In this document: positions 18,223 to 26,923 of the stretch, piece after piece
How positions within the stretch are numbered: the stretch's first letter is position 1
Layout: each line of letters starts with the position of its first letter
Source of the DNA: Candidatus Nyctobacter psychrophilus
GTDB taxonomy: Bacteria > Vulcanimicrobiota > Vulcanimicrobiia > Vulcanimicrobiales > Vulcanimicrobiaceae
Assembly: GCA_014305025.1 (NCBI GenBank)
Contig: JACRTY010000037.1
Location: 1 to 64,000 of the forward strand
DNA: 64,000 bases
Direction: 5' to 3'
Notes under the pieces: generated by a model
The model's input: the letters and a program-made list of their open reading frames with translations, nothing else
Told to the model about the DNA's origin: nothing
The model's database searches: none
Program-made: the position numbers and the translations under genes

Positions 18223-19311
18223 TTAGCCCCCCGCGAGCGCGCCGACGGGAAGCGTTCCCCAGACGAACGTGCGCATCGTCGCGTTCATCCGGCCCTGCAT
18301 CCGCACGTCGACCAGCGCTTGGCGGTAGCTGATTTGGTTGACGTTGTAGATCGGAACGGAAACCGCGACGACGGCCGAACTCAGCAACAGCACGACGTAC
18401 GGCAAACCGAGGAGTGCGAAGAGCATGCCGCCTAGTCCGGCCGCGCTTGCCAACAACGATGCGATCAAGGTCGTGCGCAGTCCGAACCGGGCGCGCACGC
18501 GAGTCGAGAACATCGCCCCGACAAAGCCGACCTCGGCTAGACCGTACACGAGGCCGAGCAAACCGGGCTGCAAGTGCAGGATGCGGTAGGCGAAGATCAA
18601 CACGACGGCGCCCATCATCGCGCCGCCGAAGTTGATCGTCGCCGTCGCGCCCATGATCCAGCGCAGATCCGAAGACTGCAGAACGATGCGCAAGCCCTCG
18701 ACCATCTCGCGAACGCCTTGCCGTAGCGACAGGGGCGGCCCGTCGTACACGGGTTCTTCCGTCCGGATTGCCAACAGCGTGGCCACCGAAGCAAGGTACG
18801 ATAGCGCGTCGAACGCGATGGCCGCCGGCGCACCGACGAGCTGCACGAGCGCGCCTGCCAGCGCGTTTCCGACCATGTTTGAACCGGAATTCGAGAACTC
18901 GAGCTTCATGTTGGCATCGGTCAGGCGGTCCACCGACACGACCACGGGCAGATACGATTGATACGTGATTCCGAAGAACGCCGATCCGATTCCACTGACG
19001 AGGGCGACGGCGTAGACTTGCGGCAGGTGAAGAACGCCGAACGCCGCCGTCAGCGGCACGGTTGCAAGCACCGCAAAACGGGCGACGTCGGCGACGATCA
19101 TGATCCGGCGGCGCGACAGACGGTCGGCCAAAACGCCGACGAACATTCCGAGGATCGGGAACGGCAAGGTTTGCAACGCGGTGAGGAAGCCGACTTGCAG
19201 CGGCGTCGCGTGCAAGACCAAAACGGCAAGCGTCGGCAAAGCAAAAACGGTCAGCGCGCTGCCGAGCAAACTGACGGTCTGGCCTGCCCAGAGTTTATTG
19301 AAGTCGGACAT
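18223..19311 (-). CDS. MFS transporter, C-terminally truncated by an in-frame stop
   Basis: This is an MFS_3-type efflux permease. It starts MSDFNKLWAGQTVSLLGSAL and carries the MFS loop motif GMFVGVLADRLSRRRIM and DANMKLEFSNSGSNMVGNALAG. The ATG at 19311 fits the family start better than an upstream one at 19374. The frame ends after GTLPVGALAGG at a TAA (18223-18225). Beyond that stop the same frame continues as LGAHVGVPETIAIGAALSG and a hydrophobic segment, which is the expected last transmembrane helices, down to a TGA at 18031. The protein is therefore probably missing its last helix or helices, unless the stop is a sequencing error. It is divergent from the VOC gene, 45 bases apart. Confidence 0.85.
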   Translation of the reverse strand: MSDFNKLWAGQTVSLLGSALTVFALPTLAVLVLHATPLQVGFLTALQTLPFPILGMFVGVLADRLSRRRIMIVADVARFAVLATVPLTAAFGVLHLPQVYAVALVSGIGSAFFGITYQSYLPVVVSVDRLTDANMKLEFSNSGSNMVGNALAGALVQLVGAPAAIAFDALSYLASVATLLAIRTEEPVYDGPPLSLRQGVREMVEGLRIVLQSSDLRWIMGATATINFGGAMMGAVVLIFAYRILHLQPGLLGLVYGLAEVGFVGAMFSTRVRARFGLRTTLIASLLASAAGLGGMLFALLGLPYVVLLLSSAVVAVSVPIYNVNQISYRQALVDVRMQGRMNATMRTFVWGTLPVGALAGG

Positions 19312-19356
19312 GCGAACGACGGGGAGTTTGTGCCCGATGGCCGGAAACTCGCGGCG

Positions 19357-19713
19357 ATGGCCGTGAAAGCGCACGCATTTACGATGTATCCGGTGACGGA
19401 CATGGAGCGAGCGATCGCCTTCTACCGCGATGTACTCGAGTTACCTCCCGGCGACCTCGCTTCTCCGGTGTGGGTTGAATTCGACATCGCCGGCACGACC
19501 TTCGGCGTCGGAACCTTCGAACAGATTGGAGTTCCGGGGAGCGCGCAATCGTTAGCGCTTGAAGTAGACGATCTCGCGGCATTCCGCGCGCGACTGGCCG
19601 AACGCGGCGCCGACGCGAGCGAACCACACGAACTGACGAATTGTTGGATTTCGGTCCTGCGCGACCCCGACGGCAATCAAATCTGGCTGCATCAGAGCAA
19701 AGTCCCGGCGTAG
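19357..19713 (+). CDS. VOC (glyoxalase/bleomycin resistance) family protein
   Basis: The 118-residue protein is a single-chain VOC fold with two beta-alpha-beta-beta-beta units: TMYPVTDMERAIAFYRDVLE at the N-terminus, then SLALEVDDLAAFRARLAERG and SVLRDPDGNQIWLHQ at the C-terminus. The final motif provides the usual metal-ligand glutamate position, but here it is NQIWLHQ with no glutamate, so metal binding is doubtful. The start at 19357 begins the fold directly; a longer open frame upstream is antisense to the MFS gene. It probably binds a small ligand or drug. Confidence 0.85.
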   Translation: MAVKAHAFTMYPVTDMERAIAFYRDVLELPPGDLASPVWVEFDIAGTTFGVGTFEQIGVPGSAQSLALEVDDLAAFRARLAERGADASEPHELTNCWISVLRDPDGNQIWLHQSKVPA

Positions 19714-19724
19714 CGACGCCGGCG

Positions 19725-20069
19725 TTACGGTGGTAAGTCGCGCCCGCGTACGTGAGCGGGAGGGCTGGTCGCTTCAAGCGCGGTGAACGTCTCGATGATG
19801 CGGTACGCATGCTCGGTGCCGCGCGGGACCGCCCACGAGTTGCCGGCTTCGAGAACGACGGTCTGGCCGGCAAGATGGAGTTCAGCTTTGCCGGCGATCA
19901 CATAGCCGACCGTCTCGTAGTCGCGCGCACTCGGCGGCTTGGCGTCGGCAGGCGGCTCGTCACGCCAGAGGCGCAGGCTTAGGTGCACGCCGCTGGCGAG
20001 TTGGACCGCGCCTTCCTCGTTGCGCGGCGAGTAGCGTGAATCGATCTTCGTAATGCTCGTATCGGACAT
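19725..20069 (-). CDS. Small cupin domain protein
   Basis: This 114-residue single-domain cupin starts at ATG 20069. The barrel is seen in YETVGYVIAGKAELHLAGQT (motif 1 region) and LEAGNSWAVPRGTEHAYRI (motif 2 region, with the PxGxxH signature as PRGTEH). The first motif lacks the paired histidines of metal cupins, so it may be a sensor or binding protein and not an enzyme. It runs convergent to the VOC gene, 11 bases apart. Confidence 0.83.
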   Translation of the reverse strand: MSDTSITKIDSRYSPRNEEGAVQLASGVHLSLRLWRDEPPADAKPPSARDYETVGYVIAGKAELHLAGQTVVLEAGNSWAVPRGTEHAYRIIETFTALEATSPPAHVRGRDLPP

Positions 20070-20150
20070 GCCGAGGTCATACCCAACGCAGGCAACGCAG
20101 TCGGATGGGCGGAGCGGGCGGGGCAGACGTGGGGACTGAATTACCGGGCA

Positions 20151-22955
20151 GTGACGGCGCCGTCGGACGTGCCCGGGGCTCTCGCAGGCGTTCTCCCCAC
20201 CGGGACGCTGACGTTTTTGTTCTCCGACATCGAGGGCAGTACGCAACGCTGGGAGCGCGATCGCTCCGCGATGCAGGAAGCCGTGCGGCGGCACGATACG
20301 CTGGTGCGCCGCGCGATCGGAGTAAACGGCGGTTACGTCTTCAAGACGATAGGCGATGCGTTCTGCGCTGTTTTTGCACGCGCCCAAGAGGCATTGAAGG
20401 CGGCGCTCGAGGCACAACGCATGCTGCGTGCCGAAGACTTTTCAAGCGTCGACGGTGTGCGGGTGCGGATGGCGCTACACACGGGAACGGCCGACGAACG
20501 CGACAACGACTACTTCGGGCCGGCCGTCAACCGTGTCGCACGGCTACTTGCGATCGGACACGGCGGCCAAGTGCTGGTCTCGGGCGTGACGGCCGATCTC
20601 GCACAAGCCGACATGCCGGCAGGAGCGACTCTGTACGATCTCGGTGCGCATCGACTCAAAGACCTTGCGCGACCGGAGCGAGTCTACCAGCTCCTCGCGC
20701 CGGAATTGCAGCGCGACTTCCCGGCGCTGCGCTCGCTCGACGTTCTACCGAACAACTTGCCGCCCCAAGTCTCATCCTTCATCGGACGCAAGGCCGAGGT
20801 CGCGGAGATCATGGCGCTGATCGCCACGCATCGTGTCGTGACGTTGACCGGCTCGGGCGGCGTGGGCAAGACCCGCACCTCATTGCAGGTCAGCGCCAAC
20901 CTGCTCGACGGGAGAGCAGACGGCGTCTGGTTCGTCGAGTTGGCACCGCTTGCCGATCCAGCGCTCGTGCCAACGACGATTGCAAGCACGCTCGGACTCA
21001 CCCTGCCGGCGAGTGCTGAACCGTTGCCTGAGCTCGTTGCCGCCTTGCGACCGAAACACTGCCTGCTCATCTTGGACAACTGCGAGCATCTCGTCGATGC
21101 AGCGGCTGCGGCGGTGTCGGCGATCCTGCGCGGCTGTCCGCAAGTGGCCATTATCGCCTCGAGCCGTCAGGCTCTGGACGTCGCGGGCGAGCAGACGTAT
21201 CGCCTGCCGTCGCTCCCCCTTCCCAGCGAAGCCGAAGCCGAAGCGCTGACGGCCGAACAGGCCGGGGCCTATAGCGCAATCGTGCTCTTCGGCGAACGCG
21301 CGCGCGCCATGGACGAACGCTTCACGCTCACCGATCAGACCGCACCGATCGTGGCCGACATCTGCCGCCGTCTCGACGGCATTCCGCTTGCGATCGAACT
21401 CGCTGCGGCGCGCGTGACGACTCTGGGCCCGAGGCAACTTCGGGAACGCCTGGGAGAACGCTTCCGCATGCTGACCGGCGGACGGCGCGACGCACTGCCG
21501 CGCCAGCAAACCTTGCGCGCGCTGGTCGACTGGAGTTATGAGTTGCTCGACCACCGCGAACGGCAGCTCTTCCGCCGCCTCGGCATCTTCGCCAACGGAT
21601 TTACGCTCGAAGGGGCCATCGCCGTCGGCAACGACGAAGCACTCGACGAGTTCCAGATTTTCGACGTGTTGGCGTCGCTGGTCGACAAATCGCTAGTCGT
21701 CGCTGAAGTCAGCGGCGAAACGGCGCGCTATCACCTACTCGAATCGACGCGCGCCTACGCCTGCGAGAAGTTGAGCGACGACGGCGAACAAGGGAATATC
21801 GCCGCGCGACACCTGCACTACGTGCACGACGTGTTCGTGCGCGTGGGCGCCGCTTTCGATATGCGGCCGCAAGAGAGCGATGTCGTGAAGCTCGCCGTCG
21901 AACTCGACGACGCGCGCGCGGCACTGGGTTGGGCTGCGGCGAACGACTGTGCGCATGTCGGCGGCGAACTGTTTGTCGCAACGACGCTCTGGTGGTTGCT
22001 GGGTCTGCGGCGTGAGGGACTCGACATCGCCGAACGGTACGCGCAGCTCGTCGCAGGCGACGCTTCGCTGATGGCACGTACGTTGTCGCTGCTCGCGATC
22101 ATGGCTCTCAATGTCGGACAAAACGCGCGGGCCATGCACGCCGCCGAGCGCGCGCTATCGTTCGCTCGGGCGTCGAACGATCCGCCAACTTTGGCCGAGA
22201 CCCTCCTACGGTGTAGCGGGGTGTGGGTCTTCAGCGGCCGCGCGGCTCAAGCCGAAGCCGCACGAGTGGAAGCAGAGGCGGTTGCACCCTCTACGCCACG
22301 ACGGCGCCGCATCTCGTTGGAGCAGCGTGCGCATCAGATGCAAACAACCGGTGATCTCGCCGGCGCGGCGCAGCTCTTCGAACAGCTTTACGTTCTCAAC
22401 CGCTCTCTCGGCAACGATCAGGCGAACGATCTGTCGAGTCTTGCCGATCTCGAGCACGCACGCGGGGACACGATGCGCGCAATCGGTCATGCGCGTGAGG
22501 CACTCGAGACCTTGGCCGCACCCAATCATCCAGCCAAGCCCGAATTGCTCGTGAATCTGATCGGTTATCTCCTCGCAGCCGGCGCGCTTGCCGACGCGGC
22601 GCAAGCGGGGCGCGCTGCGCTCACGTTCTTGGGCAAGAGCGATGCCGACGGCATCTATGCCGCGATCGCCGTCGAGCATGTAGCACTCGCCACCGCACTT
22701 GGAGGAGAGTATCGTTGCGCGGCTCGGCTCGCCGGATATGCGGATACCCGTATTGCCGCCGCTGGTTGCGAGCGCGGATACACCGAGACTTCAACTCACG
22801 GCCGTCTCCGCGCCCTGCTGCGCGACCGTTTGTCCCCGACGGAACGTGATGCGCTGCTCCCCGAAGGCGCCGCCTGGACGGCGGACGAGGCGATCACCGA
22901 AGCGCTTCGTGCCTGTAGCACGGGGGCAAACGAATTAGGCTCGCGTACCGGTTGA
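20151..22955 (+). CDS. Class III adenylate/guanylate cyclase fused to NB-ARC-like ATPase and helical repeats
   Basis: This 934-residue regulator starts at GTG 20151. The N-terminal class III cyclase (about 17-180) keeps both metal aspartates, D25 in FSDIEGST and D69 in TIGDAF, a purine-selecting K65, and the transition-state N126/R130 pair in VNRVARL, so it can be active. A STAND-type ATPase follows: P-loop GSGGVGKT (234-241), Walker B LLILDNCEH, GIPLAIELAAA and a winged-helix-like region near LVDWSYELLDHRERQLFRRL. The last 350 residues are TPR-like helices. No C-terminal LuxR HTH is seen, so it signals by cyclic nucleotide and not by DNA binding. It overlaps the convergent LysR gene by 21 bases. 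Confidence 0.9.
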   Translation: MTAPSDVPGALAGVLPTGTLTFLFSDIEGSTQRWERDRSAMQEAVRRHDTLVRRAIGVNGGYVFKTIGDAFCAVFARAQEALKAALEAQRMLRAEDFSSVDGVRVRMALHTGTADERDNDYFGPAVNRVARLLAIGHGGQVLVSGVTADLAQADMPAGATLYDLGAHRLKDLARPERVYQLLAPELQRDFPALRSLDVLPNNLPPQVSSFIGRKAEVAEIMALIATHRVVTLTGSGGVGKTRTSLQVSANLLDGRADGVWFVELAPLADPALVPTTIASTLGLTLPASAEPLPELVAALRPKHCLLILDNCEHLVDAAAAAVSAILRGCPQVAIIASSRQALDVAGEQTYRLPSLPLPSEAEAEALTAEQAGAYSAIVLFGERARAMDERFTLTDQTAPIVADICRRLDGIPLAIELAAARVTTLGPRQLRERLGERFRMLTGGRRDALPRQQTLRALVDWSYELLDHRERQLFRRLGIFANGFTLEGAIAVGNDEALDEFQIFDVLASLVDKSLVVAEVSGETARYHLLESTRAYACEKLSDDGEQGNIAARHLHYVHDVFVRVGAAFDMRPQESDVVKLAVELDDARAALGWAAANDCAHVGGELFVATTLWWLLGLRREGLDIAERYAQLVAGDASLMARTLSLLAIMALNVGQNARAMHAAERALSFARASNDPPTLAETLLRCSGVWVFSGRAAQAEAARVEAEAVAPSTPRRRRISLEQRAHQMQTTGDLAGAAQLFEQLYVLNRSLGNDQANDLSSLADLEHARGDTMRAIGHAREALETLAAPNHPAKPELLVNLIGYLLAAGALADAAQAGRAALTFLGKSDADGIYAAIAVEHVALATALGGEYRCAARLAGYADTRIAAAGCERGYTETSTHGRLRALLRDRLSPTERDALLPEGAAWTADEAITEALRACSTGANELGSRTG

Positions 22956-23846
22956 ATTGAGCTTTGGCGTCCTGAGGAAGTCGATGAACTCGCGAGCGCG
23001 CGGCGATGGGTTTGCGTCACGCAGCGTGACGACTTTGAACTGACGGCGCAGGTCGAGGTCGCGGAGTTCGACGACGTGCAGCCGTTGGGCGGCGACGCGC
23101 TCGACGACGAGCGAGGATACGAAGGCAACGCCGAGCCCCGCCTCGACGGCGCGCGTGACGCCCTCCCAACTCGGGACGACCAGCTGCGTGTTGACGTGCA
23201 AGCCGTGCGCGGCCAGTTCCCGTTCGGCGAGGGTCCGAGTCGGAGCGCCCGTCTCGCGTCCGACGAACGTCTCACCAACCAAGTCGCTCGCGCGCACGGT
23301 GCGGCGATGCGAGAACCGATGTCCGCTCGCCGGAACGATGAGGACGAGGTGATCCTGCGCGAAAGGCTGCGACGTGAATTCGGCGCTTTCGGGAAGCTCG
23401 GCGGCGAGCGCCGCCATGACGCGGCCGGAGCGAAGATACTGCGCTAGACGAGTCGGATTGGCCATTTTCACATCGATGGACACGTTGGGATGCTGCGCCG
23501 TGAAGGCGGCCAGCAGCGGAGCCAGCACGTAATCGCCGATCGTGAGCGTCGCGCCCACGGCGAGATGATCCGCCAGCGCCGACGTGAATTGCGCCATCTC
23601 GCGCTCGAGCGCCGCCACGTCGTCGAGCACGGCCTGCGAGCGCTGCGCTAAAAACCGGCCCGCCTCGGTGAGGACGGGGCGGCGCTTGACGACCTCGATC
23701 AGCGAAACGCCGAAGTGTTCGGACAGGGCGCGTACCTGCATGGTGACCGCCGGCGGTGTCACGCCCAGCTCTTCGGCCGTCCGCGAAAAGTTGGCGAGCG
23801 TCGATAGCCGCACGAACGTTTGGAGTTGCGTCAGGGATATCGCCAT
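22935..23846 (-). CDS. LysR family transcriptional regulator
   Basis: The 303-residue protein has the LysR winged helix at the N-terminus (LTQLQTFVRLSTLANFSRTAEELGVTPPAVTMQVRALSEHFGVSL) and a two-lobed effector-binding domain from about residue 90 (VGATLTIGDYVLAPLLAAF). The sequence resembles CbbR/CysB-like members in general form only, and its effector is unknown. Its 3' end overlaps the cyclase gene tail-to-tail. The region upstream (23847-23983) would hold its promoter and that of the divergent small ORF. Confidence 0.9.
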   Translation of the reverse strand: MAISLTQLQTFVRLSTLANFSRTAEELGVTPPAVTMQVRALSEHFGVSLIEVVKRRPVLTEAGRFLAQRSQAVLDDVAALEREMAQFTSALADHLAVGATLTIGDYVLAPLLAAFTAQHPNVSIDVKMANPTRLAQYLRSGRVMAALAAELPESAEFTSQPFAQDHLVLIVPASGHRFSHRRTVRASDLVGETFVGRETGAPTRTLAERELAAHGLHVNTQLVVPSWEGVTRAVEAGLGVAFVSSLVVERVAAQRLHVVELRDLDLRRQFKVVTLRDANPSPRAREFIDFLRTPKLNSTGTRA

Positions 23847-23983
23847 CTCGCCGGCTTTCGTTCGCTGCCTTGTGCGGCAACCATTCGCTGGAACGCGGCG
23901 GCGGTTTTGTCATGCACGTCGCGGGAATCTATTGAGACGGAGCGCGCTTTGCGGTCCCCGACACGGCGAGGAAGCAACAGACG

Positions 23984-24142
23984 ATGAATTCAGAATCTCG
24001 CGAAGAACTGCGCGGCGTCGACGCGGTGAGTCCCGACCTTGCGGACACCTCGCCGGGCGAAACCAGCCGCAGCGGAAGCAGCGCTTCCACCGGGACGGCA
24101 AGCGGCGTCGGTCGTCCCGCGCTGTCGAGCATGGACGGGTAA
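23984..24142 (+). CDS. Small Ser/Gly-rich protein of unknown function
   Basis: A 52-codon frame starts at ATG 23984, about a dozen bases after a GAGGAAG Shine-Dalgarno sequence, and ends at TAA 24140-24142. The product begins MNSESREELRGVDAV and continues with a Ser/Thr/Gly-rich stretch. It has no membrane segment and no similarity I recognise. It fills the gap between the divergent LysR gene and cutA. The well-placed ribosome binding site is the only positive evidence. Confidence 0.35.
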   Translation: MNSESREELRGVDAVSPDLADTSPGETSRSGSSASTGTASGVGRPALSSMDG

Positions 24143-24198
24143 TCGGGCCGCCGCATAGGCCGACACTCGTGCGACATGGTACCGCGGGCAGTCTCGAA

Positions 24199-24531
24199 AT
24201 GGCCGCCGAATATATCGTCGTAACGACCACGACGGATGATCGTGCGATTGCCGAGGGCATCGCGGAACGACTCGTAACGTCGCGGCTTGCAGCGTGCGTG
24301 CAGATCTCCGGGCCCATCACGAGTCGCTATATGTGGCAGGGCGCGTGTGAACGTAGCGAGGAATGGATGTGCACCATTAAGACACGTGCGGCTTGTTTTG
24401 ACGCCGTCCGTCGTGCGATCGAAGCGCTCCACTCGTATGATACGCCGGAGATACTCGCGGTGCCGGCGGCGGCGGTCGCCGAACGCTATGCCGCTTGGAT
24501 CGACGTGGAGACGAGCACAACCGATTCATAG
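24199..24531 (+). CDS. cutA: Divalent cation tolerance protein CutA
   Basis: The 110-residue protein matches CutA1 along its full length: VVTTTTDDRAIAEGIAERLVTSRLAACVQI, SRYMWQGACERSEEWMCTIKT and EALHSYDTPEILAVPA. CutA forms ferredoxin-like trimers, binds Cu(II) and is linked to metal tolerance. Its precise role in bacteria is still unclear. The ATG at 24199 is chosen because the fold begins there. The secreted-protein gene that follows starts about 42 bases downstream on the same strand. Confidence 0.92.
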   Translation: MAAEYIVVTTTTDDRAIAEGIAERLVTSRLAACVQISGPITSRYMWQGACERSEEWMCTIKTRAACFDAVRRAIEALHSYDTPEILAVPAAAVAERYAAWIDVETSTTDS

Positions 24532-24572
24532 GCCGGCGGGATGCGTCCCCAGGATCGCGAATCGACGCTGCC

Positions 24573-25946
24573 GTGCGATTCGTCGGTATTCTCGCCTTCG
24601 TATTTCTATTGCTCGCACGCGCCGCCAGCGCGCAGCCGACCGAGAGTGAATCCCCCTCCCCCTCGCCGCTGCCGGCGCCGACCTTGCCGCCCGCCGGGAT
24701 AATTCCGGCGAACATTATCCTCGACGTTACGGGTTATCCGGCGACCGGCATGGACGTGCTCAACGAGCAGATCATCGCTGCCTTGGATCGCGCGATTCGT
24801 CCGACGCTGCGCCCCGGCGCCGCCATCCGGTACGGACCATTCGTTCCGTGGCCCTTACTGCCGCTGGCTTTGGGCGCACGCGGGGCGGTCAACGTGACCG
24901 TGACGATCGACGGCGACGATGTGACCAATGCCGATGTGAACGGTGTGACGACGGTCACGGTCAACAACATCGTGGTCCCGCCCGCGGTGCCGAGCGTGTT
25001 GTTCCTCAGCGATGATCCTGAGTATCTGCAAACTGAAGGGCTCGTGTTCCGGGGGAACGTCGCCGCCGATCGAGCGGCACGTCTGTATTACTACCAGTCC
25101 GATATCGGCGTACCGCGCGATCTCGACGTGGTGCTGACCTCAGCCGTGCCGTCGCGCGTGCAACTGATCGATGCAGCCGCCGGTCCTGAGCTCGACGTCA
25201 TGGACGTGGGGCACACGGTATCGCGTGACTTCTTGCGATTCGAGCACAACAATGAGGGGGCGCTCGTCGACGTCGCGCCAGGCCACCCGTTCATCGTGCG
25301 GCATGCGCTTATCATCGGGGGCGAGGTGGTCGCGGGCGCGGTTGACCTCCACGTTCTGAGCGGCGCCGTCGGCGTCTCGGTCGTGGCTTCGCCGGCCGGG
25401 GGCCGCCCCGACGCCTATTTGAACGGTCCGCGCGTTCCGCTCGACGGACACGGGCGGCACGGTGTGTTCGCACTGGACGGCTTTGGGAACATCGCGCAGT
25501 CGTATACCGTCGGGGGAACGGGCGCGGCGGTGAAATACGGCGGCAGAACCGTCACGCCGCGCAATCTCGATCCAGGCGATCTGGGCCGCGACTTCGGCGA
25601 CTATGGCGTCGTGCACCGCATTGCGTTTACGCTTGTCAACCCGACCGACACGCCGCGCCTCGTGTACCTCTATGAGAAGCCGCTCGCCGGTCCGGTACGG
25701 AGCAGCTTTTACATCGACGGTCAACTTAAAGACCTCGGGTGTGTGCGGATGCCGCAGCCGTATTGGATTACGACGTATCAGTTGGCTCCGCACTCAACCG
25801 GCGTGTCGACCACCGTGACTATGCCGGATGGCGGCTCGTTTTACCCGCTCGAGTTCGGCGTCAGCGAGACGCAGCCGCTGCCCTACACGCCGCTCGTCGG
25901 CACGGCGGACGGATGCTCGCCCAACGTCACGCGGCTCGCGCAATAA
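24573..25946 (+). CDS. Secreted beta-rich protein of unknown function
   Basis: A GTG at 24573 gives a signal peptide (VRFVGILAFVFLLLARAASA), then a Pro/Ser linker (SPSPSPLPAPTLPP) and a mature part of about 420 residues. An in-frame ATG at 24495 would overlap cutA and put the hydrophobic stretch too far inside. The mature protein is rich in Val, Asp, Gly and Thr and looks all-beta (FRGNVAADRAARLYYYQSD, HPFIVRHALIIGGEVV). I do not recognise the family. The stop overlaps the next start by one base (TAATG), so the two are translationally coupled and probably work together. Confidence 0.75.
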   Translation: MRFVGILAFVFLLLARAASAQPTESESPSPSPLPAPTLPPAGIIPANIILDVTGYPATGMDVLNEQIIAALDRAIRPTLRPGAAIRYGPFVPWPLLPLALGARGAVNVTVTIDGDDVTNADVNGVTTVTVNNIVVPPAVPSVLFLSDDPEYLQTEGLVFRGNVAADRAARLYYYQSDIGVPRDLDVVLTSAVPSRVQLIDAAAGPELDVMDVGHTVSRDFLRFEHNNEGALVDVAPGHPFIVRHALIIGGEVVAGAVDLHVLSGAVGVSVVASPAGGRPDAYLNGPRVPLDGHGRHGVFALDGFGNIAQSYTVGGTGAAVKYGGRTVTPRNLDPGDLGRDFGDYGVVHRIAFTLVNPTDTPRLVYLYEKPLAGPVRSSFYIDGQLKDLGCVRMPQPYWITTYQLAPHSTGVSTTVTMPDGGSFYPLEFGVSETQPLPYTPLVGTADGCSPNVTRLAQ

Positions 25947-26254
25947 TGCCGACCATCGCGCAAGTCGAGGAGCAGATTCTCGTCGTCGAGGGCTTTCGCG
26001 TGCAGCTGACGCCGCTTGCGCCGAAAACCAAGACGCTGCCGAGCTACGATTTCACCGTCATGGCGCCGCAACGGTGGCGCGTTTCCGATTGGAAGACGGT
26101 GCGGCTGGTTCGGTACGTGACGCTGCTGCGTGGGGCCGTCGTGCTGCGCGGCGACGGAACGGCGGTCAAGGGCGATCTGCAACTCGGTAACATTCGCGAT
26201 TCGTACTACGAGAAGCAGTACGGGGCGACGGCGGCTCCGGCGTCCGGAACGTGA
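25946..26254 (+). CDS. Small protein of unknown function coupled to the upstream secreted protein
   Basis: The 102-residue product starts [17 protein letters not shown] and contains [21 protein letters not shown], a short beta-rich core with several Trp and Arg residues. There is no signal peptide and no membrane helix, so it stays in the cytoplasm while its neighbour is exported. The one-base overlap TAATG with the upstream stop argues for a real gene. Family not recognised. Its 3' end borders the decayed gene region. Confidence 0.65.
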   Translation: MPTIAQVEEQILVVEGFRVQLTPLAPKTKTLPSYDFTVMAPQRWRVSDWKTVRLVRYVTLLRGAVVLRGDGTAVKGDLQLGNIRDSYYEKQYGATAAPASGT

Positions 26255-26414
26255 CGCGGTGCGGCTCTGAATATCCTTCGGCTTCCGTCAGCACCGGCCA
26301 CACTGTGGTCAGCGGCTCAAGTATCTTCTGTAGAGCGTCATGACAGCTCCGATGGTGCCGATCACTTTGATCGATCAGTGCGATGAGAGGACCGGCGTCG
26401 ACCAGCACCATCAT
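26255..26414 (-). pseudogene. VapC-like PIN domain toxin remnant
   Basis: From ATG 26414 the minus strand encodes [18 protein letters not shown], followed by [27 protein letters not shown]. This is the first third of a PIN domain, with the acidic D in LVDAGPL and the E of the VLTEA motif. The PIN similarity then stops and the frame runs into unrelated sequence beyond the end of the neighbouring gene. Two of the four active-site acids are gone, so it cannot be a working RNase. Upstream, out-of-frame pieces of a possible antitoxin can be read, but not as one frame. Confidence 0.65.
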
Positions 26415-26661
26415 TCGGCTTTCTCGCTCGAAGGAGCTTGGCGAACCGTTCACCGGTGCGCTCGGAGAGCTGCATTCCGCCGCTATCCCATGCGCCAATG
26501 AGATGAGCCACCGCTTCGGCGGGAGGTTTGATGAAAGCATTGCTCTGCGCCTGGGGTTACGCTCCTCGGAGACGGACTCATCGCGTTTGCGGCGACCGCC
26601 GTTACCGTCTCATACTGCATGATCTACACGAAATATAAGGCGTTGCCGACGTAGCACAACG

Positions 26662-26696
26662 CGCGCGTTCGTGACGCGCCTCGCGGCGAACGCGCG
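26662..26696. repeat. Inverted repeat
   Basis: CGCGCGTTCG (26662-26671) and CGAACGCGCG (26687-26696) form a perfect 10-base-pair stem around a 15-base loop. No T-run follows on either strand, so it is not a typical intrinsic terminator. It lies between two pseudogenes. Confidence 0.4.
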
Positions 26697-26725
26697 GGCG
26701 CCACCGGTCGGCGGAATCGAACCGC

Positions 26726-26880
26726 TTACTGCCGGTGTGCGGTAACCTCGATCTCAATTCGCATGCGGGGGTCGACCAGGCCGCAGACAATCGCCGGGAA
26801 GACCCAGTCCCCCTCGACGACCGCGCGCGAGTATCCCCATGCTTCTTCGTACGATGACCCCCCGCAATCAGCTTGCGCAT
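26726..26880 (-). pseudogene. RidA-family pseudogene with frameshift and internal deletion
   Basis: From ATG 26880 the minus strand reads MRKLIAGG, the normal RidA (YjgF) start. One base is then missing in a G6 run, after which the next frame gives [20 protein letters not shown], again typical RidA. That frame continues directly to [19 protein letters not shown], the family's C-terminal end. About 70 residues of the middle of the fold are missing. The catalytic arginine (in DPRMRIEIE) survives, but no functional fold is possible. The gene is a decayed enamine/imine deaminase. Confidence 0.75.
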
Positions 26881-26923
26881 ACGCGCATCGTACACGGCAA
26901 GGCGACGACGTCGGGGTGACTTT

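Noticed and set aside
20105-21019. A long plus-strand frame overlapping the cyclase gene
   Set aside because: It is a shadow frame of the cyclase-ATPase and has an Arg/Ala-rich, non-protein-like composition.
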